Origin: Streptomyces lincolnensis
Lineage (GTDB): Bacteria; Actinomycetota; Actinomycetes; Streptomycetales; Streptomycetaceae
Direction: 5' to 3'
NCBI RefSeq assembly: GCF_001685355.1
Contig: NZ_CP016438.1
Coordinates: 8,928,001-8,992,000 of the forward strand
DNA: 64,000 nt
The notes under the pieces: generated by a model
The model's database searches: none
The model's input: only the letters and a program-made list of their open reading frames with translations
Told to the model about the DNA's origin: nothing
Shown: in pieces, positions 26,556 through 34,488 of the stretch
Position numbering within the stretch: the first letter of the stretch is position 1
Layout: each line of letters opens with the position of its first letter
Made by a program: the position numbers and the translations under genes

Positions 26556-27590
26556 TCAGGCCTTCGGCACCAGGTCGAAGTCGATGATCTGCTCAGGGGT
26601 CATCCCTTTCGGCAGCGTGCCCGCCTCCTCCAGAATCTTGATGCTCTTCGCCACCCGCCCGGAGTCCAGCGTTCCGATCGCCGTACCGGAACCGTCCTTC
26701 GGTGCGACGTACGCGGCCATCGACTCCAACTCGGCTGCCGCAGCGGTCGGGTTCGTGGTGTCCACGTTCCGCTTCAGGATCTCGGAGGCTTCCTTCGAGT
26801 GGGCGAGGCTGTACTCCAGGCCCTTGAGCAGCGCGGCGGTGAACCGCCGCACCATCTCCGGATCCTGCTCGGCGATCTTCGTCGACGTGATCAGCACGTT
26901 TCCGTACAGGTCGGGGATCACGTCGCTGTACGGCAGCAGCACGGCCTTCTTCTTCGTCACCGCCTCGACGGTCGGCTTGCCCACCACGAACTGGCCGATG
27001 CCGTCCACCGAGCCGCCGGCCAGCGTGCCCATCAGGGTCTGTGCCTCGCCGTTGACCCAGGTCACCTTGTCGGCGTCCACACCGGCCAGCCGGGCGTACG
27101 TAGGGAAGAGGTTGCGCACGACAGAGCCGGGGGTGTCGGCGAGCCGTTTGCCCTCAAGGTCCTTCGGCGTGGCGATGCCGTTGCCCTCGGTGGTGGCGAT
27201 CGCGGCCATGGTGCGCTGCTGGATGGCGGCCACCGCGACGAAGTCCTTCGACTGACCGTTGCCCATGTGGAGCAGACCACCCGTCAGGTCGATGGGGCCG
27301 AACTGCGCCTGACCACTCACGACGGCCGGAATCACACCGCCGGTGCCCTGGCCCGGCCTGATCCGCACGTCGAAGCCGGCCTCTTCGAAGAACCCCTTGT
27401 CCTTCGCGACCCAGGCGTACGCGTCCCGGCCGAAGCTGCCGAAGGAGGTCAGGTAGGTCACCTTCTTCAGCGCCTTGCCGTCCTCACCGGCATCCGTGTC
27501 GGAATCCGAGCCGCCGCACCCCGCCACCAGCGCCAGCGCTGTGGTCAGGGCCGCCGCGGCGACCGTACGGGCGAAGCTGATCATGCGCAC
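26556..27590 (-). CDS. ABC transporter substrate-binding lipoprotein (NMT1/SsuA-like)
   Basis: 344 residues. The lipoprotein signal is VAAAALTTALALVAGCGG, with lipobox VAGC. The mature part shows KKVTYLTSFGSFGRDAYAWVAKDKGFFEEAGFDVRI, VVSGQAQFGPIDL and DLEGKRLADTPGS, as in thiamine-precursor, sulfonate and nitrate binding proteins. GTG at 27590 has AAGGA at 7 nt, better than ATG 27584. The ligand cannot be told. The LLM oxidoreductase in the partner operon suggests a compound oxidised after uptake, such as a sulfonate or heterocycle. Confidence 0.9.
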   Translation of the reverse strand: MRMISFARTVAAAALTTALALVAGCGGSDSDTDAGEDGKALKKVTYLTSFGSFGRDAYAWVAKDKGFFEEAGFDVRIRPGQGTGGVIPAVVSGQAQFGPIDLTGGLLHMGNGQSKDFVAVAAIQQRTMAAIATTEGNGIATPKDLEGKRLADTPGSVVRNLFPTYARLAGVDADKVTWVNGEAQTLMGTLAGGSVDGIGQFVVGKPTVEAVTKKKAVLLPYSDVIPDLYGNVLITSTKIAEQDPEMVRRFTAALLKGLEYSLAHSKEASEILKRNVDTTNPTAAAAELESMAAYVAPKDGSGTAIGTLDSGRVAKSIKILEEAGTLPKGMTPEQIIDFDLVPKA

Positions 27591-27649
27591 AGTGGTGTCC
27601 TTTCCGACCGCCGAACGCGCCGGCGGAGGGGCGTCGAGACAGACGAGGC

Positions 27650-27700
27650 GGAACGGAACGGAACGCGACGGAACGGAACGCGACGGAACGGAACGGCGGC
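27650..27700. repeat. Short tandem GGAACGGAACGCGAC array
   Basis: Three degenerate units of about 15-20 bp lie in the promoter region between the divergent binding protein and ATPase operons. Copy number could vary by slippage and alter expression. Confidence 0.7.
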
Positions 27701-27895
27701 ACGGAGCTGCCGAGGGCATGACACTTGGTGCGGACAACAGCGTACGAGGGACGGGTAGTTGTGGGCCAGGTGTGGGGCATGGGGGCATGAGCCGACAGGA
27801 CGACGGGTACCGCCGATCGGCCTGCTGCGGGTAGCCTGATCGGGCGTTACGACCCGGTCGGCATGACGATTGCCAGGGGATGGGGAGACCGCCGG

Positions 27896-28681
27896 ATGAT
27901 CGGACTCACCGGTGTGTCCCGGAGCTTCACCAGCCGGTCCGGTTCGACGGTGGCGCTCCAGGACATCGGCCTTCACATCACCGAGGGCGAGTTCGTGGCG
28001 GTGGTGGGCCGGTCCGGGTGCGGAAAGTCCACGCTGCTCCGGCTGATCGCCGGTCTCCTGCCGGTCACCGAGGGCGAGATCACCATCGGCGGCGAGCGGG
28101 TCACCGGAGCCCGGCGGGATGTCGCCATGCTGTTCCAGCGGTCGGCACTGCTGCCCTGGCGGTCCGTCCTCGACAACGTCCTGCTGCCCGTGGAGATCTT
28201 CGGCTGGAACAAGGCGAAGCACCGCGATCGGGCGTACCGGCTGCTGGAGACGGCCGGACTGAACGGCTTCGAGAAACACCGGCCGCACGAACTCTCCGGC
28301 GGTATGCAGCAGCGTGTCGCGCTGTGCCGGTCACTGATGGGCGAGCCGCGGGTGCTGCTCATGGACGAGCCGTTCTCCGCGCTCGACGCGCTGACCCGCG
28401 CGGACCTCGCGGTGGAGCTCCAGCGCATCCACCTAGAGAACTCGTCCACCGTCGTCTTTGTCACGCACTCGATAGACGAGGCCGTGCTGCTCGCCGACCG
28501 GGTGGTGGTGCTCACCCCGCGCCCGGGCCGGATCCGCAAGATCGTCGACATCGCCATACCCCGGCCGAGGACACTGGGCCGAACCGAGCACCTGGGCGAA
28601 GTGGCCCGGTGCAGCGCCGATCTGCACGAGCTGCTGATGGAACGGGACATGTCCAGGGCGGTCGAAACGGAGGGGCGATGA
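27896..28681 (+). CDS. NitT/TauT-type ABC transporter ATPase
   Basis: 261 residues. Walker A GRSGCGKST, Q-loop MLFQRSALLPW, signature LSGGMQQRVALCRSL, Walker B VLLMDEPFSALD and H-loop FVTHSIDEAV are all intact. The ATG at 27896 is chosen for its GGGGAGA site. It overlaps the LLM oxidoreductase gene by ATGA and pairs with the permease at 25660. Confidence 0.95.
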   Translation: MIGLTGVSRSFTSRSGSTVALQDIGLHITEGEFVAVVGRSGCGKSTLLRLIAGLLPVTEGEITIGGERVTGARRDVAMLFQRSALLPWRSVLDNVLLPVEIFGWNKAKHRDRAYRLLETAGLNGFEKHRPHELSGGMQQRVALCRSLMGEPRVLLMDEPFSALDALTRADLAVELQRIHLENSSTVVFVTHSIDEAVLLADRVVVLTPRPGRIRKIVDIAIPRPRTLGRTEHLGEVARCSADLHELLMERDMSRAVETEGR

Positions 28682-29622
28682 GCCTGCGGATCTGCGTCTT
28701 CACCGAGCCGCACCGCGGCGCCGACTACGAGGACCAGCGGCGCTTCGCGCAACTCGTCGAGGCCGGCGGCTTCGAGGGCTTCTTCCGGGCCGACCACTTT
28801 CAGGCGATGGGTGCCGATCCCGGCCTGCCCGGCCCCACCGACGCCTGGTTGACGCTCGCCGCGCTCGCCCGGGAGACCTCCACGATCCGACTGGGCACCC
28901 TGGTCACGTCGGCCACCTTCCGGCTGCCGGGACCGCTCGCCGTGATGGTGGCGCAGGTCGACCGGATGAGCGGGGGGCGGGTCGAGCTGGGCCTCGGCGC
29001 GGGTTGGTACGAACGCGAACACACCTCGTACGGCATCCCGTTCCCGCCCGCCCCGGAGCGCTTCGATCGGCTGGAGGAGCAGCTGGCGGTGATCACCGGC
29101 CTGTGGCGGACACCGGTCGGCGAGAGCTTCACCTACCGCGGCGACCACTACCAGCTCGTCGACGCGCCCGCTCTCCCGAAGCCCGTGCAGGTGCCGGGGC
29201 CGCCGATCATCGTCGGGGGCCGTGGCCCCAAGCGCACCCCGGAGCTGGCAGCCCGGTACGCCGACGAGTTCAACATGCCCTTCAAGTCGGTGGCGGAGAC
29301 CGCTCGGGCGTACCGACGCGTTGCCGAGGCGTGCGACCGGACCGGGCGGACCGACGCCGGCCGGCCACCCCTGGTGCTCTCGGCCGGTGTCGTGGCGGCC
29401 ATCGGCCGTACGGACACGGAGGCGCAACTGCGGGCCGCCCCGCTGCACGTCAAGAGCGCGCTGCCGCCGGAGGATGCGGTGGTCGGATCCCCGGCCCAAC
29501 TCGTGGAGCGGATCGGCGAGTTCGCCGCGATCGGCGCCGGCCGTATCCATCTGCGGCTGATCGACTTCAATGACCTCGACCACCTGGAACTCATCGCCGG
29601 CGAGGTGCTCCCGCAGCTGTAG
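28678..29622 (+). CDS. LLM-class (luciferase-like) F420/FMN-dependent oxidoreductase
   Basis: 314 residues, a TIM-barrel of the bacterial luciferase family. Seen are LRICVFTEPHRGADYEDQ, FRADHFQAMG, TSTIRLGTLVTSATFRLPGPLAVMVAQVDRMSGGRVELGLGAGWYEREH and PPIIVGGRGPKRTPELAARYADEFN. The last pattern is common in TIGR03560-type F420-dependent enzymes. It is translationally coupled to the ABC ATPase, so it probably acts on the imported compound. Confidence 0.9.
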   Translation: MSLRICVFTEPHRGADYEDQRRFAQLVEAGGFEGFFRADHFQAMGADPGLPGPTDAWLTLAALARETSTIRLGTLVTSATFRLPGPLAVMVAQVDRMSGGRVELGLGAGWYEREHTSYGIPFPPAPERFDRLEEQLAVITGLWRTPVGESFTYRGDHYQLVDAPALPKPVQVPGPPIIVGGRGPKRTPELAARYADEFNMPFKSVAETARAYRRVAEACDRTGRTDAGRPPLVLSAGVVAAIGRTDTEAQLRAAPLHVKSALPPEDAVVGSPAQLVERIGEFAAIGAGRIHLRLIDFNDLDHLELIAGEVLPQL

Positions 29623-29705
29623 AGCGCGAAGCCCGCAGCACGCTGCGGTGCCGGAAGCGGTCGGTGTCAGCTACGGCTCGGCCTGGTCTGCCCGTTCACC
29701 ACCTC

Positions 29706-29734
29706 TTGACGTGGCCGTGAGATGTCAGTAACGT
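29706..29734 (+). promoter_or_regulatory. Vegetative-type promoter of the truncated rhamnosidase gene
   Basis: TTGACG at 29706-29711 and TAACGT at 29729-29734 are 17 bp apart. They match the main sigma factor consensus well and lie about 45 bp upstream of the remnant's start. Confidence 0.65.
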
Positions 29735-29750
29735 CCAGGCAACCTGACTG

Positions 29751-29766
29751 ATTGAAACGATTCAAT
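29751..29766 (+). promoter_or_regulatory. LacI-type operator at the truncated rhamnosidase gene
   Basis: ATTGAA-ACGA-TTCAAT is a palindrome just downstream of the promoter, like sugar-regulon LacI sites. A related sequence (GTGAAACGATTTAG, 11 of 14) lies at 58604-58617 upstream of the intact rhamnosidase gene. Confidence 0.6.
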
Positions 29767-29779
29767 TCGGAGTCACCAT

Positions 29780-30853
29780 GTGATGATCACCGTGCCGTAC
29801 TCGGTGTGGCGCGCCTACGACGACACCCGCATCCTACGGGAGAACTACCCCGCCATGCAGAAGTTCTTCCAGTTCGTGCACGACAGCGCCGGCCCGGACC
29901 TGCTCGAACCCGGCCGCACCACCTTCTTCACGAACGACTGGCTGCACCTGGACGACCCGACCGAGCAGGGCATCCTGGGCACGGCCTACTACGCCGAGAA
30001 CGCCCGCATGATGGCCGAGGTGGCCAAGGCCCTGGGCGACGACACGGCGGCCTCCGACTACGGCAAGCTCTCCGCCGATATCCGCACCGCCTTCACCAAG
30101 GCCTACGTCGCGGCCGACGGCACCGTCACGGGGAACTCGCAGACCGGGTACGCCATGGCCCTCGGCATGGACCTGGTCACGGAACCGGCACTGGTCGAGA
30201 AGGCCGGCGAGAAGTTCGTGGCCAAACTGGCGCTCACCGACCACCACCTGCGGACCGGCTTCATCGGCACGCCGCTGCTGCTGCCCGCTCTGAGCAGGAT
30301 CGGCCGGGACGACCTGGCCTACAAGACGCTGCTGCACAAGGACTACCCGTCCTGGGGCTACGAGGTCGCCAACGGTGCCACCACCATGTGGGAACGCTGG
30401 AACTCGATCATGCCCAACGGCGACTTCGGCCCGGGCGACATGAACTCCTTCAACCACTACGCCTACGGCGCCGTGGGCGACTGGATGTTCCAGAACCTCG
30501 GCGGCCTCTCCGCGATCGAGCCCGGCTACAAGCGCTCCCGGATCGCTCCGGTGCCCGGCGGGAACCTGACGGAGGGCTCCGGGAGCCTCAAGACCGTCTA
30601 CGGCCTCCTGTCATCGAAGTGGAGCAGCCGCGACGGCGCTTTCGACCTGAAGGTGACGGTGCCGGTCAACACCGTCGCGGAGGTTCACGTGCCGGCGAAG
30701 ACCCGCTGGGCGGTCACCGAGAACGGTCGGCGCGCCGACACTGCCAAGGGTGTCCGGTTCCTGCGCATGGAGGACGGGGCCGCCGTGTTCGAGGTCGGGT
30801 CGGGGGCCTACAGCTTCGGCGCCGCCGCTCCGGACGTGCCGACGGCGGGCTGA
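29780..30853 (+). pseudogene. C-terminal third of a GH78 alpha-L-rhamnosidase
   Basis: 357 residues corresponding to the end of a protein normally near 1000. TVPYSVWRAYDDTRILRENYPAM, DWLHLDDP, GTAYYAENARMM, GATTMWERWNSI (carrying the likely general base Glu), FNHYAYGAVGDWMF and APVPGGNLTEGSGSLKT follow the order of GH78 catalytic and C-terminal domains. The N-terminal beta domains and the RExxxWxGD-type acid region are gone. Upstream promoter, operator and GGAG site are intact; the original ATG (29778) is followed at once by TGA. The frame could still be read from GTG 29780. An internal deletion from the start codon is the simplest history. Confidence 0.85.
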
Positions 30854-30865
30854 CAGGTCCGGCAA

Positions 30866-31272
30866 GTCCAGACCTCCGTCAAGGGCGCCCGGGCCGCCTG
30901 CGTAACGGATGGTGCGCAGCGCTCCGACGAACTCGTGGACCAGGCCCGGACACGGTTGGGCCGGTTGTCCACGGGTCAGACCCTGACCCCGGTCGGTGCC
31001 CCATGAGTCTCACGGTTGTCCCACACCAAGACCATCGGGGCGGCGGGTTGTCGGTGGGCGGCGGACAGCAGGTCGCGGTAGTCGGCTCAGGTGAAACTGT
31101 GCCGGTACGTGCGCTTGTGATCGCCTGCCGTGTCAGCCGGCAGGCGAGGCGGGATCGGCTCCCTGGCCGACAGCAGGCCAAAGCGGCCAGAGAGGTGCGG
31201 CGTTGGGAACGTCCGCGCGAGGGCCCGGTCCAGCTGGGCGGGCAGGAGGCCGCTGTGGTGATCGCACATCAT
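30866..31272 (-). mobile_element. IS630-family transposase remnant
   Basis: Read on the minus strand, one frame from 31272 to 30976 gives LSGRFGLLSAREPIPPRL, KRTYRHSFT, an in-frame TGA at 31087-31089 where Trp is usual, ADYRDLLSAAHRQ and PMVLVWDNRETH. This is the DDE-domain stretch of IS630-like transposases (DYRDLL, LVWDN). It ends at TGA 30976-30978; a further piece in another frame reads PGLVHEFVGALRTI. There are no intact ends or inverted repeats that I can see. It is inactive. Confidence 0.65.
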
Positions 31273-31359
31273 GCTGGCGAAGTCGCGGGCATGGGGCGTG
31301 CGGCGGCGTCGAGTCAGGGGCGGCCGGTCCGGATCTCCTTGAGCCAGCTCGGCTTCTGC

Positions 31360-31570
31360 GCCGGGTTGCGATGGCGAGCTCTCCGGCCTTCATCGCCACC
31401 GCACCCACCAGCGCCGCTGTACGTGGCCCAGCATCTCCTCGGCCACGAAGGCCTCCAGACCACCGAGAGCTACGCGCACCTGCGGCCGGGACGCCCACAA
31501 GGCTGTCCTCGGGGCTTGGGAGCGGCTGGACTCTGCGCCGGCCATCGTTGCGTGGACCCGGCCTTCGGCC
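31360..31570 (+). mobile_element. Tyrosine-recombinase (phage-type integrase) C-terminal remnant
   Basis: LYVAQHLLGHEGLQTTESYAHLRP (31417-31490) is the end of an integrase catalytic domain with the LGH His and the TTESYAH tyrosine. A +1 shift continues it as DAHKAVLGAWERLD. The rest of the gene, including the RHxLR part, is absent. The bases between here and 31698 hold nothing recognisable. Confidence 0.6.
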
Positions 31571-31698
31571 GGGCCAATCGCAGAACCGCTGCCCCTTCGC
31601 GCGCGTCCGGCAGTTCCTGTGCCCGGGCGGGTTCCTCGGCAGGGCGTGAGCAGAGCGGGGTGCCAGTACGGCCGCGAAGTGTGATGCCCCGCCAGAGT

Positions 31699-32211
31699 TC
31701 ACGACTCCGTCGTCGGATGCGTGGCGCGAGTCCGTGGCCGTGACGTGGCCAGGCCGGTTTCCATGGCGCCGAGCAGGGTGAGGGCGGCGTCGAGGCGGGT
31801 GGCGTCGTGGTTGGCCGCTGCTGAGACGGCGGCGGCCCATTCCCGGCGGACGAGGGCGTAGTTGGCGCGTCCGTGGTCGGTGACGTGGACGGTGACGCCG
31901 CGGCGGTCGCCCGGGTCGGCGCGTCGCTCGATGAGGCCCTTCTGCTCCAGTCCGCGCAGGACGGTGGAGAGGTTGGTGCGTTGCAGTCCGGTCGCCGCGG
32001 CGATGTGGCTGGGTGGGGCGGGGGGCTCGTGCTGGAGGTAGCGCATCACCATGCCCTCGGACGGGGAGAGGGGGATGGCCCGCTCGTCGGTGTAGCCGCG
32101 GAACTGGATCTCCCGGCTGATGATCAGGACGAGGTCGGCCAGCTCGGCCCACCGCTGCTCATCGTCCGGCGCGGTCATCGGGCCCGTTGGGTGTGTCTGC
32201 TCCTCCGTCAC
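31699..32211 (-). CDS. MarR-family regulator
   Basis: 170 residues. The winged helix runs LSPSEGMVMRYLQHEP, PSHIAAATGLQRTNLSTVLRGLEQKGLI and RRADPGDRRGVTVHVTDHGR, the last being the MarR wing with its DxRxxxV pattern. It starts at GTG 32211 next to GGAG. It is divergent from an MFS drug-efflux gene with two palindromic operators between, the usual arrangement in which the regulator represses the pump until a phenolic or drug ligand binds. Confidence 0.92.
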   Translation of the reverse strand: MTEEQTHPTGPMTAPDDEQRWAELADLVLIISREIQFRGYTDERAIPLSPSEGMVMRYLQHEPPAPPSHIAAATGLQRTNLSTVLRGLEQKGLIERRADPGDRRGVTVHVTDHGRANYALVRREWAAAVSAAANHDATRLDAALTLLGAMETGLATSRPRTRATHPTTES

Positions 32212-32241
32212 GACTCCAGGGTACGGGGTTGCCCGAAAGTG

Positions 32242-32288
32242 GTTATGACCTCATACTCATCATGAAGCATGTAGTTATGACCTCATAA
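32242..32288. promoter_or_regulatory. Paired MarR operators
   Basis: GTTATGACCTCATA occurs at 32242-32255 and 32274-32287, 32 bp apart (three helix turns). The second extends to the perfect palindrome TTATGA-CC-TCATAA. They lie in the 101-bp gap between the divergent MarR and MFS genes. Confidence 0.85.
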
Positions 32289-32312
32289 TCTCTCTGTCTT
32301 CTGGAGACTGCC

Positions 32313-33791
32313 ATGTCAACGATCACTTCCTCCCGGCATGCCAGGGCGAGCAGGCTCTCGCCCCATGCCGCGGCCCGCGCCGGCGGGCTGCACCCGGCCG
32401 GGGTGTTCATCCTGCTGGCCGGCGCGTTCCTGCCGATCATGGACTTCTTCATCACCAACGTGGCCCTGCCCAGCATCGACGCCTCGCTGCATGCCTCGGC
32501 CTCGTCGCTGGAGCTGGTGATCGCCGGGTACGGCGTCGCGTACGCGACGTTGCTGGTTCTCGGCGGCCGGCTGGGCGACCGCTACGGCCGCCGTCGCGTC
32601 TTTCTCGGCGCGTTGGTGGGCTTCGTACTGGCCTCACTGGCCTGCGGAGCCGCTTCCGACGTGGGCGTGCTGATCGGGGCCCGCATAGTCCAGGGCGCCA
32701 CCGCAGCCCTGCTCGTTCCGCAGGTACTGGCGACCTTCCATCACGTCCTGGAAGGGGAACGCAGGGCGCGCGCCGTGGCGTTGTACGGCGCCACCTCCGG
32801 AATCGCCGCCGTGGTCGGGCAGTTGGTGGGCGGGCTACTGGTCAGCGCCGACATCGCCGGCACCTCCTGGCGGCCGATCTTCCTGGTCAACGTGCCCATA
32901 GGTGTGCTGGTGCTGGTCGTCGCGGCCCGCGTCGTGCCCGACACCCGTTCGCACCATCCGGTCGGCATCGACCTGCCCGGCACCGTACTGTTCGCCGCCA
33001 CGCTGACCGCCCTGCTGGTTCCCCTGACCGAGGGCCACTCGCTGGGCTGGCCGTGGTGGACCTGGCTGTCGCTCGCCGCCGCGGTCGTCCTCGGCGCCGT
33101 CACCTACGTCGTGGAGAAGCGCGCCGAGCAGCGTGGCGAGGTGCCGCTGCTGCCGCCGTCCGTGCTGCGCCTGCCGTCGATGTCGCGTGGCCTCGTCATG
33201 GTGTTCGCCTTCAGCGTCGGCTTCGGCGCGTTCATGTTCGTCTTCGCCCTCACCGTCCAGAACGGCCTGCACGCCGACGCCCTGCACGGCGGCCTGGCCA
33301 TTCTGCCCATGGCCCTGCTGTTCTTCGCCGGCTCCCTTCTCGCGCCTCGCGTCATCGGGCGATACGGCAGGGCCGCGCTGTCCGCCGGGGCCGTCGTCCA
33401 ACTCGTCGGCCTGGCCCTGCTGGTGACGGTCCTGGTCGCGAACTGGCCGCATGTCGGTCTCTGGGTCATGGCCGGGCCTCTCGCCCTGGTGGGCGCCGGG
33501 CAGTCGATGCTGTTCGCCGGTCTGTTCCGCAGCGTGCTCGCCGATGTCCCCGCCCACCTCGGCGGGATCGGCAGCGGAGTCCTGATCACCCTTCAGCAGA
33601 GCGGACTCGCCCTCGGCGTGGCCACGCTCGGCACCCTCTACCTGACCCTGGCTCCGCACGACGTCGCGCACGGCTTCGCCGACGTCGAGTACGTGCAGAT
33701 GGGCATCGTGGCCCTGCTCGCGGTCGGCGCCGCCGCCCTGCCGCGATTCGCCGGAGGTGCCTCGGCGGCCTCTCCGGTCGTCGACGCCTGA
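32313..33791 (+). CDS. MFS drug efflux transporter (DHA2/EmrB type)
   Basis: 492 residues with fourteen predicted helices. Motif A is GGRLGDRYGRRRVFLGAL and motif C-like sequence is ATSGIAAVVGQLVGGLLV in the fifth helix. MDFFITNVALPSI near the start is the D-type signature of DHA2 pumps. It is regulated with the divergent MarR gene. The substrate is a drug or other hydrophobic compound, not determinable here. Confidence 0.92.
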   Translation: MSTITSSRHARASRLSPHAAARAGGLHPAGVFILLAGAFLPIMDFFITNVALPSIDASLHASASSLELVIAGYGVAYATLLVLGGRLGDRYGRRRVFLGALVGFVLASLACGAASDVGVLIGARIVQGATAALLVPQVLATFHHVLEGERRARAVALYGATSGIAAVVGQLVGGLLVSADIAGTSWRPIFLVNVPIGVLVLVVAARVVPDTRSHHPVGIDLPGTVLFAATLTALLVPLTEGHSLGWPWWTWLSLAAAVVLGAVTYVVEKRAEQRGEVPLLPPSVLRLPSMSRGLVMVFAFSVGFGAFMFVFALTVQNGLHADALHGGLAILPMALLFFAGSLLAPRVIGRYGRAALSAGAVVQLVGLALLVTVLVANWPHVGLWVMAGPLALVGAGQSMLFAGLFRSVLADVPAHLGGIGSGVLITLQQSGLALGVATLGTLYLTLAPHDVAHGFADVEYVQMGIVALLAVGAAALPRFAGGASAASPVVDA

Positions 33792-33844
33792 GCCACCCCA
33801 TCCCGTCGCGGGCCGCGCCATGAGAGTAGCGCCAGGAAACCGGC

Positions 33845-33906
33845 TCTGACCTCAGCGAATAGAACGCCTTCCGCGCACAAAGATGCGTCAGCTCGTCGTT
33901 GACCGG
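33845..33906 (+). promoter_or_regulatory. Conserved element upstream of the acyl-CoA operon
   Basis: TCTGACCT at 33845, 21 bp of weaker similarity, then a 33-bp block 33874-33906 containing ACAAAGATGCGTC and TCGTTGACCGG. The same arrangement at identical spacing is found at 40013-40074 upstream of the 3-hydroxyacyl-CoA dehydrogenase gene; the 33-bp block matches at 28 positions. Probably a shared regulator site; the nearby LysR protein is the natural candidate. Confidence 0.65.
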
Positions 33907-33993
33907 CGCTCTGCGACAGGGCCAGGGTGGTGGAGCCGGATCGGATTCCGATCTCCCGTTTTCCGGTCACCGAACTGCGTGCAGGAGGCCGTG

Positions 33994-34425
33994 ATGCTCC
34001 GGACAGACACCCGTGAAACCGCCGTGCCGGGGGAAGACCGCGAGGCGGCTGCCATGGCCACGACAGCACCCGTCACACCGAACACCCCGGAGGATCGCGG
34101 CGCGCTGCTCTTCCAGCGCTGCCGCTGGTGCGGCACTCCGGCCTACCGCCGTTCGTTCTGCCGTGCCTGTGGGGCCACCGCCTTCCAACGGGAGCGCAGC
34201 GCGGGTGCCGGGGTCCTCGTGCGCCGTATCGGACAGGCCCCGCTCAACACCTGGTTCGTGGCGATGGACGAGGGGTTCACCCTGCTGTGTCAGATCACCA
34301 GGACGGCGCCGGTCGTGGTCGCGGTCGGGGCGAGGGTGCGTGTCGTGCGGGCCGTCGCGCCTCTCGACCAGGGGCTTCCCCTCGTCGAACTCACCTACCG
34401 TGCAACGGCGTTGGAACGCTGGTGA
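33994..34425 (+). CDS. DUF35/zinc-ribbon OB-fold acyl-CoA-associated protein
   Basis: 143 residues. The zinc ribbon is CRWCGTPAYRRSFCRACG (C-x2-C, C-x2-C) at about 47-64. An OB-fold follows (GAGVLVRRIGQAPLNTWFVAMDEGFTLLCQITR, VVVAVGARVRVVRAV). Such proteins usually partner thiolases or acyl-CoA enzymes. AGGAGG lies 5 nt before ATG 33994. It heads a five-gene plus-strand operon with CoA-transferase, acyl-CoA dehydrogenase and both ETF subunits. Confidence 0.8.
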   Translation: MLRTDTRETAVPGEDREAAAMATTAPVTPNTPEDRGALLFQRCRWCGTPAYRRSFCRACGATAFQRERSAGAGVLVRRIGQAPLNTWFVAMDEGFTLLCQITRTAPVVVAVGARVRVVRAVAPLDQGLPLVELTYRATALERW

Positions 34426-34488
34426 TGACGGGAAGCGGCTCCGGCCATGTCACGTTCGCGTAGGCGGCACGATCAGAGGGGAGGGTGC

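Noticed and set aside
29752..31743. A 663-codon plus-strand frame over the rhamnosidase remnant
   Set aside because: The GH78 motifs are in a different frame; only its last part (near 31417) overlaps the integrase remnant.
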